This document shows, piece after piece, positions 43,754 through 53,381 of a DNA stretch of 64,000 bases (within the stretch, counting starts at the first letter, position 1; each line of letters begins with the position of its first letter). The stretch is from the NCBI RefSeq assembly GCF_014205675.1, contig NZ_JACIIX010000008.1, positions 1-64,000 on the forward strand, given 5' to 3'. The notes under the pieces are model-generated. The model worked only from the letters and a program-made list of their open reading frames with translations, had not been told where the DNA came from and did not search any database. The stretch is from Novispirillum itersonii. GTDB lineage: Bacteria; Pseudomonadota; Alphaproteobacteria; Rhodospirillales; Rhodospirillaceae. A program made the translations under genes and the position numbers.

Positions 43754-44209
43754 ATGAGTGAGGAACGGATCCGCCGCTGCGGGCCGGAAGATTTTCCGCG
43801 TCTGCTCGATATCTGGTATCAGGCCACCTGTCAGGGGCACCCGTTTCTCAGCCCGGAGCAGATCGCGCAGCAATATGCTTTGGTGCGGGACCACTATATG
43901 CCGGTGGCCGAGCTGTGGGCGGCAGAAACTGAAGACGGAGTGATCGTCGGGTTTATTGCTTTGCTCGACAGCCTGATCGGGGGCCTGTTTGTTGATCCGG
44001 TTTTTCACCGCTGTGGCATCGGCACCCGGTTGATCCAGCATGCCCGGTCCCTGCGCGGGACTCTGTCGCTGGGGGTTTATGCCCAAAATGAGGATGCCCG
44101 CCGCCTGTATGGCCGCCTTGGGTTCCGCGAGGTCGGACGGAGTCCGCAGGATGATGCCGGATTGCCGTTTGAGGTGATCGCCATGGACCTTGACCTGACG
44201 GCCCCATAA
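43754..44209 (+). CDS. GNAT family N-acetyltransferase
   Basis: 151 residues. Acetyl-CoA binding signature FVDPVFHRCGIGTRLIQHA (the Q/R-x2-G-x-G/A motif as HRCGIG) and the late VYAQNEDARRLYGRLGFREVG. The N-terminal part (EDFPRLLDIWYQATCQGHPFL) resembles YjaB-type GNATs. Substrate unknown. Probably the last gene of an argC-led operon; 54 bases behind the carbonic-anhydrase-like gene. Confidence 0.87.
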   Translation: MSEERIRRCGPEDFPRLLDIWYQATCQGHPFLSPEQIAQQYALVRDHYMPVAELWAAETEDGVIVGFIALLDSLIGGLFVDPVFHRCGIGTRLIQHARSLRGTLSLGVYAQNEDARRLYGRLGFREVGRSPQDDAGLPFEVIAMDLDLTAP

Positions 44210-44223
44210 GAAACCGCAAAAGA

Positions 44224-44257
44224 AGAAGCGGCGCAGGGAGGCCCCGCGCCGCTTCTG
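44224..44257. terminator. Terminator between the GNAT gene and phaC
   Basis: AGAAGCGGCGC and GCGCCGCTTCT form a perfect 11-base stem; on the minus strand it runs into TTCTTTT, so it mainly serves phaC. Confidence 0.8.
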
Positions 44258-44276
44258 AAGAGAATGGACGGTTGGA

Positions 44277-46088
44277 TCAGACCGCCCGGATTTTCACATA
44301 CCGCCCCGGGGCCGGTTCAATCACTCCCAGCGGGCCGTCCTCCGGCCTGCGGGCCGGAATCTGCGCGCCAAGAGACGGTTTCAGCCAGTTGACCCAGTCA
44401 GTCCACCAGCTGCCGTCATGCTGCTCGGCCCCCTTCAGCCAGGTGTCGGCGGTCTTCACCTTCTTGGGGTTGGTCCAGTAGCAGTACTTATTGGCAACCG
44501 GCGGGTTGACCACCCCGGCGATATGGCCGCTGGCCCCCAGCACGAAGCGTACCTTGCCGGAAAACACCTGCGTGGCGGCAAAGGTGGATTTCCACGGGGC
44601 GATATGATCTTCGCGGGCGGACAGCATATAGACCGGGGTTTTGATGTCCCGCAGGTCGATCGGCTGGCCGTTCAGGGTGATGCCACCGGGTTTGATCAGA
44701 TTGTTTTCCTGATACATGTTGTGCAGGTAGAAGCTGTGCATCGCGGCGGGCATCCGGGTGGAATCGCCGTTCCAGTACAGCAGGTCGAAGGGGAAGGGTT
44801 CCTTACCCAGAAGATAGTTGTTGATGACGAACGACCACACCAGATCGTTTGACCGCAGCATATTGAAGCTGTTGGCCATGTCGGAGCCATCAAGGTAGCC
44901 GGTGCGCTGCATCCGCTCATCCAGCGCCTTCAGCTGTTCATCATCAATGAACACGCCGATCTCGCCGGGGTCGGTGAAGTCGGTCAGGGTGGTCAGCAGG
45001 GTGCCGCTGGCCAGCCGGTCATCACCGGTGGCGGCCATATAGGCCATGGTCGAGGCCAGCAGGGTACCGCCGAGGCAGTAGCCGACAGCGTTGACCTTCT
45101 GGGATCCGGTCTGGCGGATAATCGCCTCAATGGCGGCCAGACTGCCTTCCAGCATGTAGTTTTCGAAAGACTTGGCGGCCAGTGCCTCATTCGGGTTGAC
45201 CCACGAGATGACAAACACCGTCAGCCCCTGATCAACGCACCATTTGATGAAGCTGTTCTTTTCCCGCAGATCGAGGATATAGAACTTGTTGATCCACGGC
45301 GGCACGATCAGCAGCGGTACGGTGCCGACGGTTTCGGTGGTCGGGGTGTACTGAAGAAGCTGGATCAGATCATTCTCGAACACCACGCTGCCGGGAGTGG
45401 TGGCGACGTTGCGGCCGACCTCGAACGCGGTTTCGTCGGTCATGGAAATCCGCAGGCGGCCGTGCCCGCGTTCCAGATCGCTCAGCAGGTGTTCCAACCC
45501 CTTCAGCAGGTTCTCGCCGCCGGTTTCGGCGGTGACCCGCAGCACTTCCGGGTTGGTCAGCACAAAGTTGGACGGGGCCATCGCATCAATGAACTGGCGG
45601 GTATAGAAATCCACCTTCTGGGCGGATTTATCGTCCAGCCCGTCCACATCATTGACCAGAGACTGGACCCAGCGCGAGGTCAGCAGGTAGGACTGCTTAA
45701 TGAAGTCAAAGACTTCATTGTCCTTCCACGCGTCATCCTTGAAGCGGCGGTCGGATTTGTCCGGCTCCACCACCGGGGAGGATTCCTCCCCCATCATCCG
45801 GCGGGCGGTGTTCTGCCACAGGTTCATATAGTCCTGCCACAGCGACACCTGTGCCTCCACCAGCTTGGCCGGATCGGCCATCAGGCGGGTGGTCATCTCC
45901 AGAAACGCCCCGGCGATGTTCAGCGGATCAAAGCTCGGGGTTTCCGGCTGGGCACTCTGCCGGGAAAGGAAATCGTTGATCAGGCGCTGGCTGCGTTCGG
46001 CGATATTGGTCATTGCCGCCGAAACTTCGGCGGGGTCCGGCATCTTGATGTCCGGGGTTTCAGGCTTGCCAGCATGTCTGTCTGCCAT
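44277..46088 (-). CDS. phaC: Class I poly(3-hydroxyalkanoate) synthase
   Basis: 603 residues. Polymerises (R)-3-hydroxyacyl-CoA into storage polyester on granule surfaces. The N-terminal region is typical of class I (NLWQNTARRMMGEE). The alpha/beta hydrolase core has the lipase-like box GYCLGG with catalytic C338, the aspartate in SAREDHIAPW and the histidine in GASGHIAG. ATG 46088 with AGGAGAGG upstream. Monocistronic; no phaA, phaB or phasin gene is in the window. Confidence 0.96.
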   Translation of the reverse strand: MADRHAGKPETPDIKMPDPAEVSAAMTNIAERSQRLINDFLSRQSAQPETPSFDPLNIAGAFLEMTTRLMADPAKLVEAQVSLWQDYMNLWQNTARRMMGEESSPVVEPDKSDRRFKDDAWKDNEVFDFIKQSYLLTSRWVQSLVNDVDGLDDKSAQKVDFYTRQFIDAMAPSNFVLTNPEVLRVTAETGGENLLKGLEHLLSDLERGHGRLRISMTDETAFEVGRNVATTPGSVVFENDLIQLLQYTPTTETVGTVPLLIVPPWINKFYILDLREKNSFIKWCVDQGLTVFVISWVNPNEALAAKSFENYMLEGSLAAIEAIIRQTGSQKVNAVGYCLGGTLLASTMAYMAATGDDRLASGTLLTTLTDFTDPGEIGVFIDDEQLKALDERMQRTGYLDGSDMANSFNMLRSNDLVWSFVINNYLLGKEPFPFDLLYWNGDSTRMPAAMHSFYLHNMYQENNLIKPGGITLNGQPIDLRDIKTPVYMLSAREDHIAPWKSTFAATQVFSGKVRFVLGASGHIAGVVNPPVANKYCYWTNPKKVKTADTWLKGAEQHDGSWWTDWVNWLKPSLGAQIPARRPEDGPLGVIEPAPGRYVKIRAV

Positions 46089-46599
46089 AAGTACGCCTCT
46101 CCTGAATGTTTCTGTCCCGTGGCGACGCATCTATGGTGCGCCGTTTTTTTGGTTTTGCCCACAGATGTTTGCGGATGTCAGGGATGACCGTGACGCGCAC
46201 CTATGGGTGGATTTTTCGATGGGGATGTTCTTTCCGGTGGCGGGTGTGGCTGCGGGGCATGTGCCTTCCCCGATCTTTCCCTGCACGGTTCCCCTGTGTT
46301 AAGCGTATACCCGTTTTTCAGCAGTCTGTTAAGCCGGAGCACGGTCCGCGTTTTCTATTGGTCCGGGGCATCCGGCGCGGCTGGTCTTTTTCTCCGATAT
46401 CGGAAAAATAGTGTATGGTTCGCCGCAGGCACGTTTTATTTTTGTGGCGGTGCCAAACGGATTTGACCGCCGCCGCTGTGTATGTCATGGGCTGTGGCGC
46501 GGTGGGTTGCCACCGGTTTCCCGGTTTTCTTAGTTCCCATGCTTTCTTAAGTTCTAAGGTATCCCTGCCCGGTTAAGGTATCCCTGTAGGAGTTTCAGC
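46089..46599. other. Gene-free divergent region between phaC and the OmpA-family gene
   Basis: About 510 bases, holding the phaC and lipoprotein promoters. An AT-rich patch occurs at 46395-46450. No ORF is convincing. Confidence 0.45.
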
Positions 46600-47526
46600 G
46601 TGATCACCGAACGTTTCCGTCTGTTCCGGCTGTTTCCGGCACGCCCCGGCTGCCGCAGTGCGATCCTGTTGGCGGCGGCGCTGACGGTCAGCGGATGTTC
46701 CTCGGTCGGAGGCGCGTGGGATTCGATCGTCGGCGCTGATGACAAGGCCCCGGTCTCGGAAGGCCGGGCGGCGGCGGATGCCGCCTCTGACGGGCTGATC
46801 GCGCCGTCGCAGACCCCGGGGTATGCGACCGGAAAAACCCGGAAGGAACCGACCACCGCCCGCGCCCTGACGGAACCGAAGGCGAAGCCGGAACCGCGGA
46901 CGGCTCCGGCCCCCGAGCCCGCTCCTACACCGGCTCCCGCTCCCGCCCCGGCCCCCGAGCCGGTTGCTGCGGCCCCGACCCCGGTCGTTCCGCCCGCCCC
47001 TGAGCCGGTGCCGACACCTGAACCGGTCCCGGTTGCTCCGGCCCCGTTGATGGGGATGCCTTATGGCGATGAGACTGTGGTGATCGGTGGCGATGGCCGC
47101 AGCTATACTCCGTCCGCCTCGGCGTTGATGGATGATGCGTTTGATCCGCTCTCAGCGGTCAGCGGCGGTGCCGGGCAACTGGTGGCGACCATTCAGTTCG
47201 CCAATGGTTCTTCCTCGCTGTCGGCGGTGGACGAAACCATTCTGCGGCAGGTGGCGACCCTGCAACGCCAGCGTGGGGCCCGGGTGCGGGTAATCGGCCA
47301 TGCTTCCGGCCGGACCGGTGATATGGATTTCGTCCGGCAGCAGGCGGTTAATCTGGAAATCTCGCTGCGTCGGGCCAATGCCGTGGCGCAGGCCCTGAGC
47401 GGGTTCGGGGTGCCGCGCCGCTCGATCTCCACCGCTGCCGCCGGGGCATCCGATCCGGTGTATGTGGAAACCATGCCTGCCGGTGAAGCCGGAAACCGGC
47501 GCACGGAAATCTATCTCGACTATTAA
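46600..47526 (+). CDS. OmpA-family outer-membrane lipoprotein with proline/alanine spacer
   Basis: 308 residues from GTG 46600, with AGGAG 8 bases upstream. A lipoprotein signal ends in LTVSGC, so C33 would be lipidated. Residues ~85-155 are a Pro-Ala-Glu-Val-rich spacer (PEPAPTPAPAPAPAP) long enough to cross the periplasm. The C-terminal ~120 residues form an OmpA-like peptidoglycan-binding domain (IQFANGSSSLSAVDE, VRVIGHASGRTGD, RRTEIYLDY). It probably ties the outer membrane to the wall, similar to Pal-type proteins. Monocistronic. Confidence 0.85.
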   Translation: MITERFRLFRLFPARPGCRSAILLAAALTVSGCSSVGGAWDSIVGADDKAPVSEGRAAADAASDGLIAPSQTPGYATGKTRKEPTTARALTEPKAKPEPRTAPAPEPAPTPAPAPAPAPEPVAAAPTPVVPPAPEPVPTPEPVPVAPAPLMGMPYGDETVVIGGDGRSYTPSASALMDDAFDPLSAVSGGAGQLVATIQFANGSSSLSAVDETILRQVATLQRQRGARVRVIGHASGRTGDMDFVRQQAVNLEISLRRANAVAQALSGFGVPRRSISTAAAGASDPVYVETMPAGEAGNRRTEIYLDY

Positions 47527-47592
47527 CAGGCCACCGGGCGCAGGGCCGGTGGCCCGGCCTGCGTAAAAACGGTGCGACAGAACAACTGTTTA

Positions 47593-47639
47593 AGGCGCCG
47601 CGTCTGAACCGGGTTTCAGGCGCGGTGCCTTTCTTTTTT
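47593..47639 (+). terminator. Terminator of the OmpA-family gene
   Basis: AGGCGCCGCGTCTGAA and TTCAGGCGCGGTGCCT pair over 16 bases (two G-U), then TTCTTTTTT. Confidence 0.9.
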
Positions 47640-47814
47640 GCTCTGAAAGGGGGCGGATTGCTCCCCTGTATTCAAAATAGCAACAGGATGCGGCTGTGTT
47701 TTGGTTTGTTCGAAGAATCTTCGAAAAATAGGTTCATTCATTAAATCTGGTGGAATGATCTGCGGACCGGTGGCGGGTTTGGCTGAAACAAACTGTCGCA
47801 TTTGCGCGGCAGGC

Positions 47815-47886
47815 GGGGTAAACAAGCCACTGGCCCCTTCCGTGACTGTTGCGGGCCGTCAGCAATTGTGCTGTTTGTTTAACCCC
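47815..47886 (+). promoter_or_regulatory. Possible three-way-junction leader of alaC-hom
   Basis: GGGGTAAACAA (47815-47825) pairs with TTGTTTAACCCC (47875-47886) with one bulge. Inside are two hairpins, GGCCC/GGGCC (47832-47836, 47853-47857) and CAGCA-ATTG-TGCTG (47860-47873). It ends 19 bases before the alaC start. Looks like a cis-regulatory RNA; no known class matched. Confidence 0.4.
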
Positions 47887-47905
47887 TCTGTCTCGGGAAA
47901 ATATC

Positions 47906-49144
47906 ATGGAACAGGAATTCCATCGTATTAAGCGTCTGCCGCCGTACGTCTTCGCTGAAGTCAACGCGATGAAGGCACGCGCCCGAGCTGCCGGCGAAGA
48001 TATCATCGACCTCGGCATGGGGAACCCGGATCAGCCGACCCCGCAGCATATTGTTGACAAGCTGGCCGAAGCCGCCGCCAACCCGCGTGCGCACGGCTAT
48101 TCCACTTCCAAGGGGATTCCGGGGCTGCGCAAGGCCCTGTGCGGGTATTATGAGCGCCGCTTCAACGTGACGCTGGATCCGGAGACCGAGGTGATTGCCA
48201 CCCTTGGCTCCAAGGAAGGTCTGGCCAATCTGGCGCAGGCGATCACCAGCCCGGGCGACATTATCATGTCGCCGAACCCCAGCTACCCGATCCACGCCTT
48301 TGGCTTCATCATCGCCGGTGGCTCGGTGCGGTCCATTCCGGCCGCCCCGGATGAGGATTTCCTGCGGGCGCTGGACCGTGGCGTGCGCCACAGCGTGCCG
48401 AAGCCGGTGGCGGTGATCGTCAACTTCCCGTCCAACCCGACGGCGATGGTGGCGGATCTGGCCTTCTACAAGGAAATCGTCGATTTCTGCCGCCAGCACG
48501 AAATCTACGTTCTGTCCGACATCGCCTACTGCGAGATCTACTTCGATGGCAATCCGCCGCCGTCGATCCTGCAGATCCCGGGTGCCAAGGACGTTGCGGT
48601 CGAATTCTCCTCCATGTCGAAGAGCTACAACATGGCGGGCTGGCGTGTCGGCTTTGCGGCGGGCAACCGCCGTCTGATCTCGGCGCTGGCGCGGGTGAAG
48701 AGCTATGTCGATTACGGGGCGTTCACCCCGATTCAGGTGGCGGCCAGCGCGGCGCTGAATGGCCCGCAGGACTGCGTGGAGCAGATCCGCAACACCTACA
48801 AGGAACGCCGCGACGTGCTGATTGAAGGCCTGCATCAGATGGGCTGGATGGTTCCGCCGCCCCCGGCGTCGATGTTTGCCTGGGCTCCGATTCCGCCGGC
48901 GTTCCAGCATCTCGGCTCGGTGGAATTCGCCAAGCTGCTGATGCGGGAAGCGAATGTGGCGGTGGCCCCCGGGCTTGGCTTCGGCGAGCAGGGTGACAGC
49001 CACGTCAGGATCGGTCTGGTGGAAAACAAGCACCGGATCCGTCAGGCCTTGCGCAACATCAAGGGCTTCTTCCAGAACTACGATCAGGTTCTGGCCAATT
49101 CCGAAGAACATCGTCTTAAAGCGAACGAGTGGTGGGTGAAGTGA
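47906..49144 (+). CDS. alaC: Pyridoxal-phosphate aminotransferase (AlaC / LL-DAP-aminotransferase-like)
   Basis: 412 residues, class I aminotransferase. IDLGMGNPDQPTPQHIVDKL is the typical opening; PLP lysine K239 lies in SSMSKSYNMAGWRVGF; substrate arginine in HVRIGLVENKHRIRQA. Closest known types are glutamate-pyruvate transaminase AlaC and related enzymes annotated as LL-diaminopimelate aminotransferase; which amino acid it makes is open. ATG 47906 chosen by homology. It overlaps hom by GTGA, a common alphaproteobacterial pair, linking it to aspartate-family amino acids. Confidence 0.88.
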   Translation: MEQEFHRIKRLPPYVFAEVNAMKARARAAGEDIIDLGMGNPDQPTPQHIVDKLAEAAANPRAHGYSTSKGIPGLRKALCGYYERRFNVTLDPETEVIATLGSKEGLANLAQAITSPGDIIMSPNPSYPIHAFGFIIAGGSVRSIPAAPDEDFLRALDRGVRHSVPKPVAVIVNFPSNPTAMVADLAFYKEIVDFCRQHEIYVLSDIAYCEIYFDGNPPPSILQIPGAKDVAVEFSSMSKSYNMAGWRVGFAAGNRRLISALARVKSYVDYGAFTPIQVAASAALNGPQDCVEQIRNTYKERRDVLIEGLHQMGWMVPPPPASMFAWAPIPPAFQHLGSVEFAKLLMREANVAVAPGLGFGEQGDSHVRIGLVENKHRIRQALRNIKGFFQNYDQVLANSEEHRLKANEWWVK

Positions 49145-50445
49145 ACAGCGTTGCCAAAAACCCCCTGAAAGTCGCCGTCGCCGGTCTTGGCACGGTGGGC
49201 GCCGAAACGGTCAAGGTCCTGCAAAAGCAGGCGAATCTGATGGCGGCCCGCTATGGTCGAACTATCAAGGTGGTCGCGGTGTCGGCCCGGTCCCGGCGGG
49301 ACCGGGGCTTCGCCATGGAGGGCATCGACTGGTACGATGATCCGGTGCAGATGGCTGCCTCCGCCGATGTGGATGTGGTCTGCGAACTGATCGGCGGGTC
49401 CGACGGAGTGGCGAAGGCGGTGGTCGAAGCCGCCCTTGCCGCAGGACGGCATGTGGTCACCGCCAATAAGGCGCTGCTGGCCCACCATGGCGTGGCGCTG
49501 GCGAAGACGGCGGAAAGCAAGGGCCTGACCCTTGGGTTCGAGGCGGCGGTGGCCGGGGGCATCCCGATCATCAAGGCCCTGCGCGAAGGTCTGGCCGGGA
49601 ACACCATCAGCCGCGTGTACGGCATCATGAACGGGACGTGTAACTACATCCTGACCACGATGCGGGAATCCGGCCGCGATTTCGCTGACGTTCTGGCTGA
49701 TGCCCAGCGTCTCGGCTATGCCGAGGCCGATCCGTCCTTCGACGTGGATGGGGTGGACACCGCCCACAAGCTGTCGCTGCTGACCAGCCTTGCCTTTGGC
49801 ACCCAGGTCAACTTCGACAGCATTCATATCGAAGGCATCCGCCACGTCTCGGCGACCGATATCGCCTTTGCCGAGGAACTGGGCTACCGGATCAAGCTGC
49901 TGGGCATTGCCCGCAAGACTGCCTCCGGCGGGATTGAGCAGCGCGTGCACCCCTGCATGGTCCGCAAGGATGAACCGGTTGCCACCGTAGAGGGGGTGTT
50001 CAACTCCGTCGTGGTGGAAGGGGATTCCGTGGGCCGGTCGGTGTCGATCGGTCGCGGTGCCGGGGCCGGTCCGACCGCGTCGGCGGTGGTGGCGGACCTG
50101 ATTGACATTGTTGCGAGCCGCCAGACCCCGACCTTCGGGATCCCGGCGGATCTGCTGGAACCGCTGCCGGTGTGGTCGATGGACCAGCATGTCGGTGCCT
50201 ATTACATCCGCCTGATGGTCGAAGATCATCCGGGTGTGTTCGCTGATATCGCCGCCGCCCTGCGGGATTCCAACGTCTCGATGGAAGCGGTGATTCAGCG
50301 CGGCCGCTCCCCCGATGAGGTGGTGCCGGTGGTGCTGACCCTGCACGAGACCGAAGAGGTCCGGCTGAATGATGCGCTGGCGCGGATTTCGGCGATTGCG
50401 GCGGTGGTGGAACCGCCGCGCGTGATCCGTATCGAAACCCTGTGA
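49141..50445 (+). CDS. hom: Homoserine dehydrogenase
   Basis: 434 residues from GTG 49141, which overlaps the aminotransferase stop as GTGA. NAD(P) motif VAVAGLGTVGAETVKVL, ELIGG, VVTANKALLAHHG, and the signature GIMNGTCNYILTTM with the catalytic region FDVDGVDTAHKLSLL. A C-terminal ACT domain (~350-430, YYIRLMVEDHPGVFADIAAAL) indicates feedback control, usually by threonine. Converts aspartate semialdehyde to homoserine for threonine and methionine. Ends with a strong terminator. Confidence 0.96.
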   Translation: MNSVAKNPLKVAVAGLGTVGAETVKVLQKQANLMAARYGRTIKVVAVSARSRRDRGFAMEGIDWYDDPVQMAASADVDVVCELIGGSDGVAKAVVEAALAAGRHVVTANKALLAHHGVALAKTAESKGLTLGFEAAVAGGIPIIKALREGLAGNTISRVYGIMNGTCNYILTTMRESGRDFADVLADAQRLGYAEADPSFDVDGVDTAHKLSLLTSLAFGTQVNFDSIHIEGIRHVSATDIAFAEELGYRIKLLGIARKTASGGIEQRVHPCMVRKDEPVATVEGVFNSVVVEGDSVGRSVSIGRGAGAGPTASAVVADLIDIVASRQTPTFGIPADLLEPLPVWSMDQHVGAYYIRLMVEDHPGVFADIAAALRDSNVSMEAVIQRGRSPDEVVPVVLTLHETEEVRLNDALARISAIAAVVEPPRVIRIETL

Positions 50446-50451
50446 TGACCG

Positions 50452-50491
50452 GGCCGGACCGGGGCAGGATACGCCCCGGTCCGGCTTTTTC
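50452..50491 (+). terminator. Terminator of alaC-hom
   Basis: CCGGACCGGGGC-AGGATAC-GCCCCGGTCCGG then CTTTTTC. Confidence 0.93.
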
Positions 50492-50586
50492 TGTGCTTGC
50501 GGCTTTTCAGCGCAGCCTGTAAACGCGGTGCCGCAGGCGATACCAGCCCAACCAGAGATAACAAGCACGTACTGAAGGGGATCTCC

Positions 50587-51579
50587 ATGTCCGACCAGAC
50601 CGAAACCAATCTGCTGGAACGCAATCTGGCGCTGGAAATGTGCCGCGTGACCGAAGCGGCGGCGCTGGCATCGTCGCTGTGGATGGGCCGTGGAGACGAG
50701 AAGGCCGCCGATCAGGCCGCCGTGGATGCCATGCGCCGGGCTCTGAATGCCCTCAACATCGACGGCACCGTGGTGATCGGCGAAGGCGAGCGGGACGAAG
50801 CCCCGATGCTGTACATCGGCGAGAAGGTCGGTTCCGGCAGCGGCCCGAAGGTTGATATTGCGCTGGATCCGCTGGAAGGCACCACCATTACCGCCACCGG
50901 TGGCCCGAACGCGCTGGCCGTGGTGGCCTGCGCCGAAAAAGGCGGTTTCCTGAATGCCCCGGACGTCTATATGGATAAGATCGCCGTCGGCGGCGGTCTG
51001 CCGGACGGCGTGGTTGACCTCGACAACAGCGTCGATACCAACCTGAAGAATCTGGCGGCTGCCAAGAATGCGGAAATCTCCGATCTGCTGGTCTGCATCC
51101 TCAACCGTCCGCGCCACGAAGAGCTGATCGCCCGGGTGCGGGAAGCCGGGGCCCGCATCATGCTGATCCCCGATGGTGACGTGTCAGGCGTGATTGCCAC
51201 CTCCACCCCGGAATCCGGCGTGGATCTGTACATCGGCTCCGGCGGGGCACCGGAAGGCGTTCTGGCTGCTGCGGCGCTGCGCTGCATCGGTGGCCAGATG
51301 CAGGGCCGTCTGCTGTTCCGCAACGACGATGAGCGTGGCCGCGCTGAACGCTGGGGCATCAAGGATCTGAGCCGTAAGTACACCCTGTATGACATGGCCC
51401 GGGGCGATGTGATGTTCGCCGCCTCCGGCGTTACCGACGGGGCGATGCTGCGCGGGGTGCGCCGTTGGCACAACGGTGCCAAGACCCACTCGCTGGTGAT
51501 GCGGTCCAAGTCCGGCACCGTGCGCTGGATCGAAGCGCAGCATAACTTCGACCGCAAGGTCATGCTGCCGAAGGTCTGA
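50587..51579 (+). CDS. glpX: Class II fructose-1,6-bisphosphatase
   Basis: 330 residues. RNLALEMCRVTEAAALASSLWMGRGDEKAAD opens the family; metal and substrate motifs GEGERDEAPMLYIGEKVG and DPLEGTT, then ADGDVSG-like PDGDVSGVIATSTPESGVDLYIGSGGAPEGVL. Gluconeogenic phosphatase; in some relatives it also acts on sedoheptulose bisphosphate. GAAGGGGATC precedes ATG 50587. recJ follows after 23 bases, so the two are probably co-transcribed. Confidence 0.95.
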   Translation: MSDQTETNLLERNLALEMCRVTEAAALASSLWMGRGDEKAADQAAVDAMRRALNALNIDGTVVIGEGERDEAPMLYIGEKVGSGSGPKVDIALDPLEGTTITATGGPNALAVVACAEKGGFLNAPDVYMDKIAVGGGLPDGVVDLDNSVDTNLKNLAAAKNAEISDLLVCILNRPRHEELIARVREAGARIMLIPDGDVSGVIATSTPESGVDLYIGSGGAPEGVLAAAALRCIGGQMQGRLLFRNDDERGRAERWGIKDLSRKYTLYDMARGDVMFAASGVTDGAMLRGVRRWHNGAKTHSLVMRSKSGTVRWIEAQHNFDRKVMLPKV

Positions 51580-51602
51580 TCCCGACCGGAGAACACAGGG
51601 CA

Positions 51603-53381
51603 ATGACGGCAGGATCCTTCCTTTCGGTGGATCACTCCTACGGCGGGCGGCGCTGGACGCTGCGCGGCGGGGATGAGCGGCAGGCGCTGGCGATGAGCCA
51701 GCGTCTCGGCCTGCCGGAAATTGTCGGCCGGGTGCTGGCGGCGCGGGGGGTGACCCCGGACGAGGCCGACCTGTTCCTGTCGCCGACCCTGAAGGCGCTG
51801 CTGCCCGATCCGTCCCATCTGCGGGATATGGACCGGGCAGTGGAGCGTCTGGTTCAGGCCCTGAAAGAGGATGAGACCATCGCCGTTTTCGGCGACTATG
51901 ACGTGGACGGAGCCACCTCTTCAGCCTTGCTGATGCGCTTCCTGCGGGCGGCGGGGGCTGATCCGGTCCTGTATATCCCCGACCGTATGACCGAGGGCTA
52001 CGGCCCCAATGCCCCGGCACTGCTGGGCCTGCGGGAACGCGGCGTCACCGTTGCCATCACCGTGGACTGTGGGATTACGGCCTTCGAGCCGTTGCAGGCG
52101 GCGGCGGAAGCCGGGCTGGATGTCATCGTGGTTGACCATCACGAGGCGGAGCCGCGCCTGCCGGCGGCGGCGGCGGTGATCAACCCGAAGCGGCTGGATG
52201 ATGCCAGCCCGCACAAGCACATGGCGGCGGTCGGGGTGGCCTTCCTGCTGGTGGTGGCGGTCAACCGCGCCCTGCGGGCGATGGGATGGTTCGGATCGCA
52301 CCGGGCGGAACCCAACCTGATGGACTGGCTGGACATCGTGGCGCTGGGCACGGTCTGCGATGTGGTGCCGCTGACCGGCGTCAACCGGGCGCTGGTGACG
52401 CAGGGCCTGAAGGTGATGGCCAAACGCGGGAATCCGGGCATTTCCGCCCTGTCCGATGTGGCGGGGGTGAAGGAGCGGCCGGATGCCTATCATCTGGGCT
52501 ATGTGCTGGGGCCGCGTGTCAACGCCGGGGGGCGGGTCGGGCAGTCCGACCTTGGCAGCCGCCTGCTGTGGACCGACAGCGCGGAAGAGGCAACGGCGCT
52601 GGCGCTGCGCCTGCATGAATACAATCTTGACCGTCAGGAAATCGAGGCGGCGGTCCTGTTCGAGGCGATTGAACAGGCGGAAAGCTGTGCCGATGACGGA
52701 TCCCCGCTGATTTTGGTGTCAGGGGAAAACTGGCATCCGGGCGTGATTGGCATTGTCGCCAGCCGGCTGAAGGAACGCTATGCCCGTCCGGCCTGCGTGG
52801 TGGCACTGGATGGCGGTCTGGCCAAGGGCTCTGGCCGCTCGGTGGCCGGGCTGGATCTCGGGCGGGCGGTGATCGCGGCGCGGGAAGCCGGGCTGCTGGA
52901 GGCCGGGGGCGGCCATGCGATGGCAGCCGGGTTCTCCCTGAAGCCGGAAAAGCTGCCGGAGTTCCGGGCCTTTCTGGCGGAGCGTCTGCGCACCCAGCTG
53001 GATGGCGGCGATCTGTCACCGACGCTGGAGGTGGATGGTGCGGTTGCCCTGTCCGGGGTGACACCGGATCTGCTGGCCCTGATTGAACGGGTCGGGCCAT
53101 TCGGGGCAGGGAATGAACAGCCGCGCTTTGTGATCCCCAATGTCCGGGTCGGCAAGGCCGATGTGGTCGGCAGCGGCCATGTCCGTGCCTTCCTGACCGG
53201 CCCGGGCGGGGGTCGCCTGAAGGCGATTGCCTTCAAGTGTATCGATACCGATCTGGGCGTGGCGCTGTTGAGTTCCGCCGGAATGGCGATGCATGTGGCA
53301 GGGACCCTGCGGCTGGATACCTGGAACGGCCGCAATGAATGCCAGCTGGTGATTGACGACGCTGCCCCGGTGGCATCCTGA
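51603..53381 (+). CDS. recJ: Single-stranded-DNA-specific exonuclease RecJ
   Basis: 592 residues. DHH-family phosphoesterase with metal motifs GDYDVDGATSSALL, PDRMTEGYGPN, VDCGIT and the DHH box VIVVDHHEAEP. The DHHA1 domain has GSGRSVAGLDLG and GGHAMAAGF, and a C-terminal OB-like part follows. Degrades single-stranded DNA 5' to 3' in recombination and mismatch repair. 23 bases behind glpX. Confidence 0.96.
   Translation: MTAGSFLSVDHSYGGRRWTLRGGDERQALAMSQRLGLPEIVGRVLAARGVTPDEADLFLSPTLKALLPDPSHLRDMDRAVERLVQALKEDETIAVFGDYDVDGATSSALLMRFLRAAGADPVLYIPDRMTEGYGPNAPALLGLRERGVTVAITVDCGITAFEPLQAAAEAGLDVIVVDHHEAEPRLPAAAAVINPKRLDDASPHKHMAAVGVAFLLVVAVNRALRAMGWFGSHRAEPNLMDWLDIVALGTVCDVVPLTGVNRALVTQGLKVMAKRGNPGISALSDVAGVKERPDAYHLGYVLGPRVNAGGRVGQSDLGSRLLWTDSAEEATALALRLHEYNLDRQEIEAAVLFEAIEQAESCADDGSPLILVSGENWHPGVIGIVASRLKERYARPACVVALDGGLAKGSGRSVAGLDLGRAVIAAREAGLLEAGGGHAMAAGFSLKPEKLPEFRAFLAERLRTQLDGGDLSPTLEVDGAVALSGVTPDLLALIERVGPFGAGNEQPRFVIPNVRVGKADVVGSGHVRAFLTGPGGGRLKAIAFKCIDTDLGVALLSSAGMAMHVAGTLRLDTWNGRNECQLVIDDAAPVAS

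Noticed and set aside
46900-47045. Tandem-repeat locus with phase-variation potential in the OmpA-family gene
   Set aside because: The Pro-Ala-Glu-rich spacer uses varied codons and has no clean DNA repeat unit.
49084-51117. 677-codon open frame antisense to hom and glpX
   Set aside because: Crosses the strong alaC-hom terminator and opposes two conserved enzymes.
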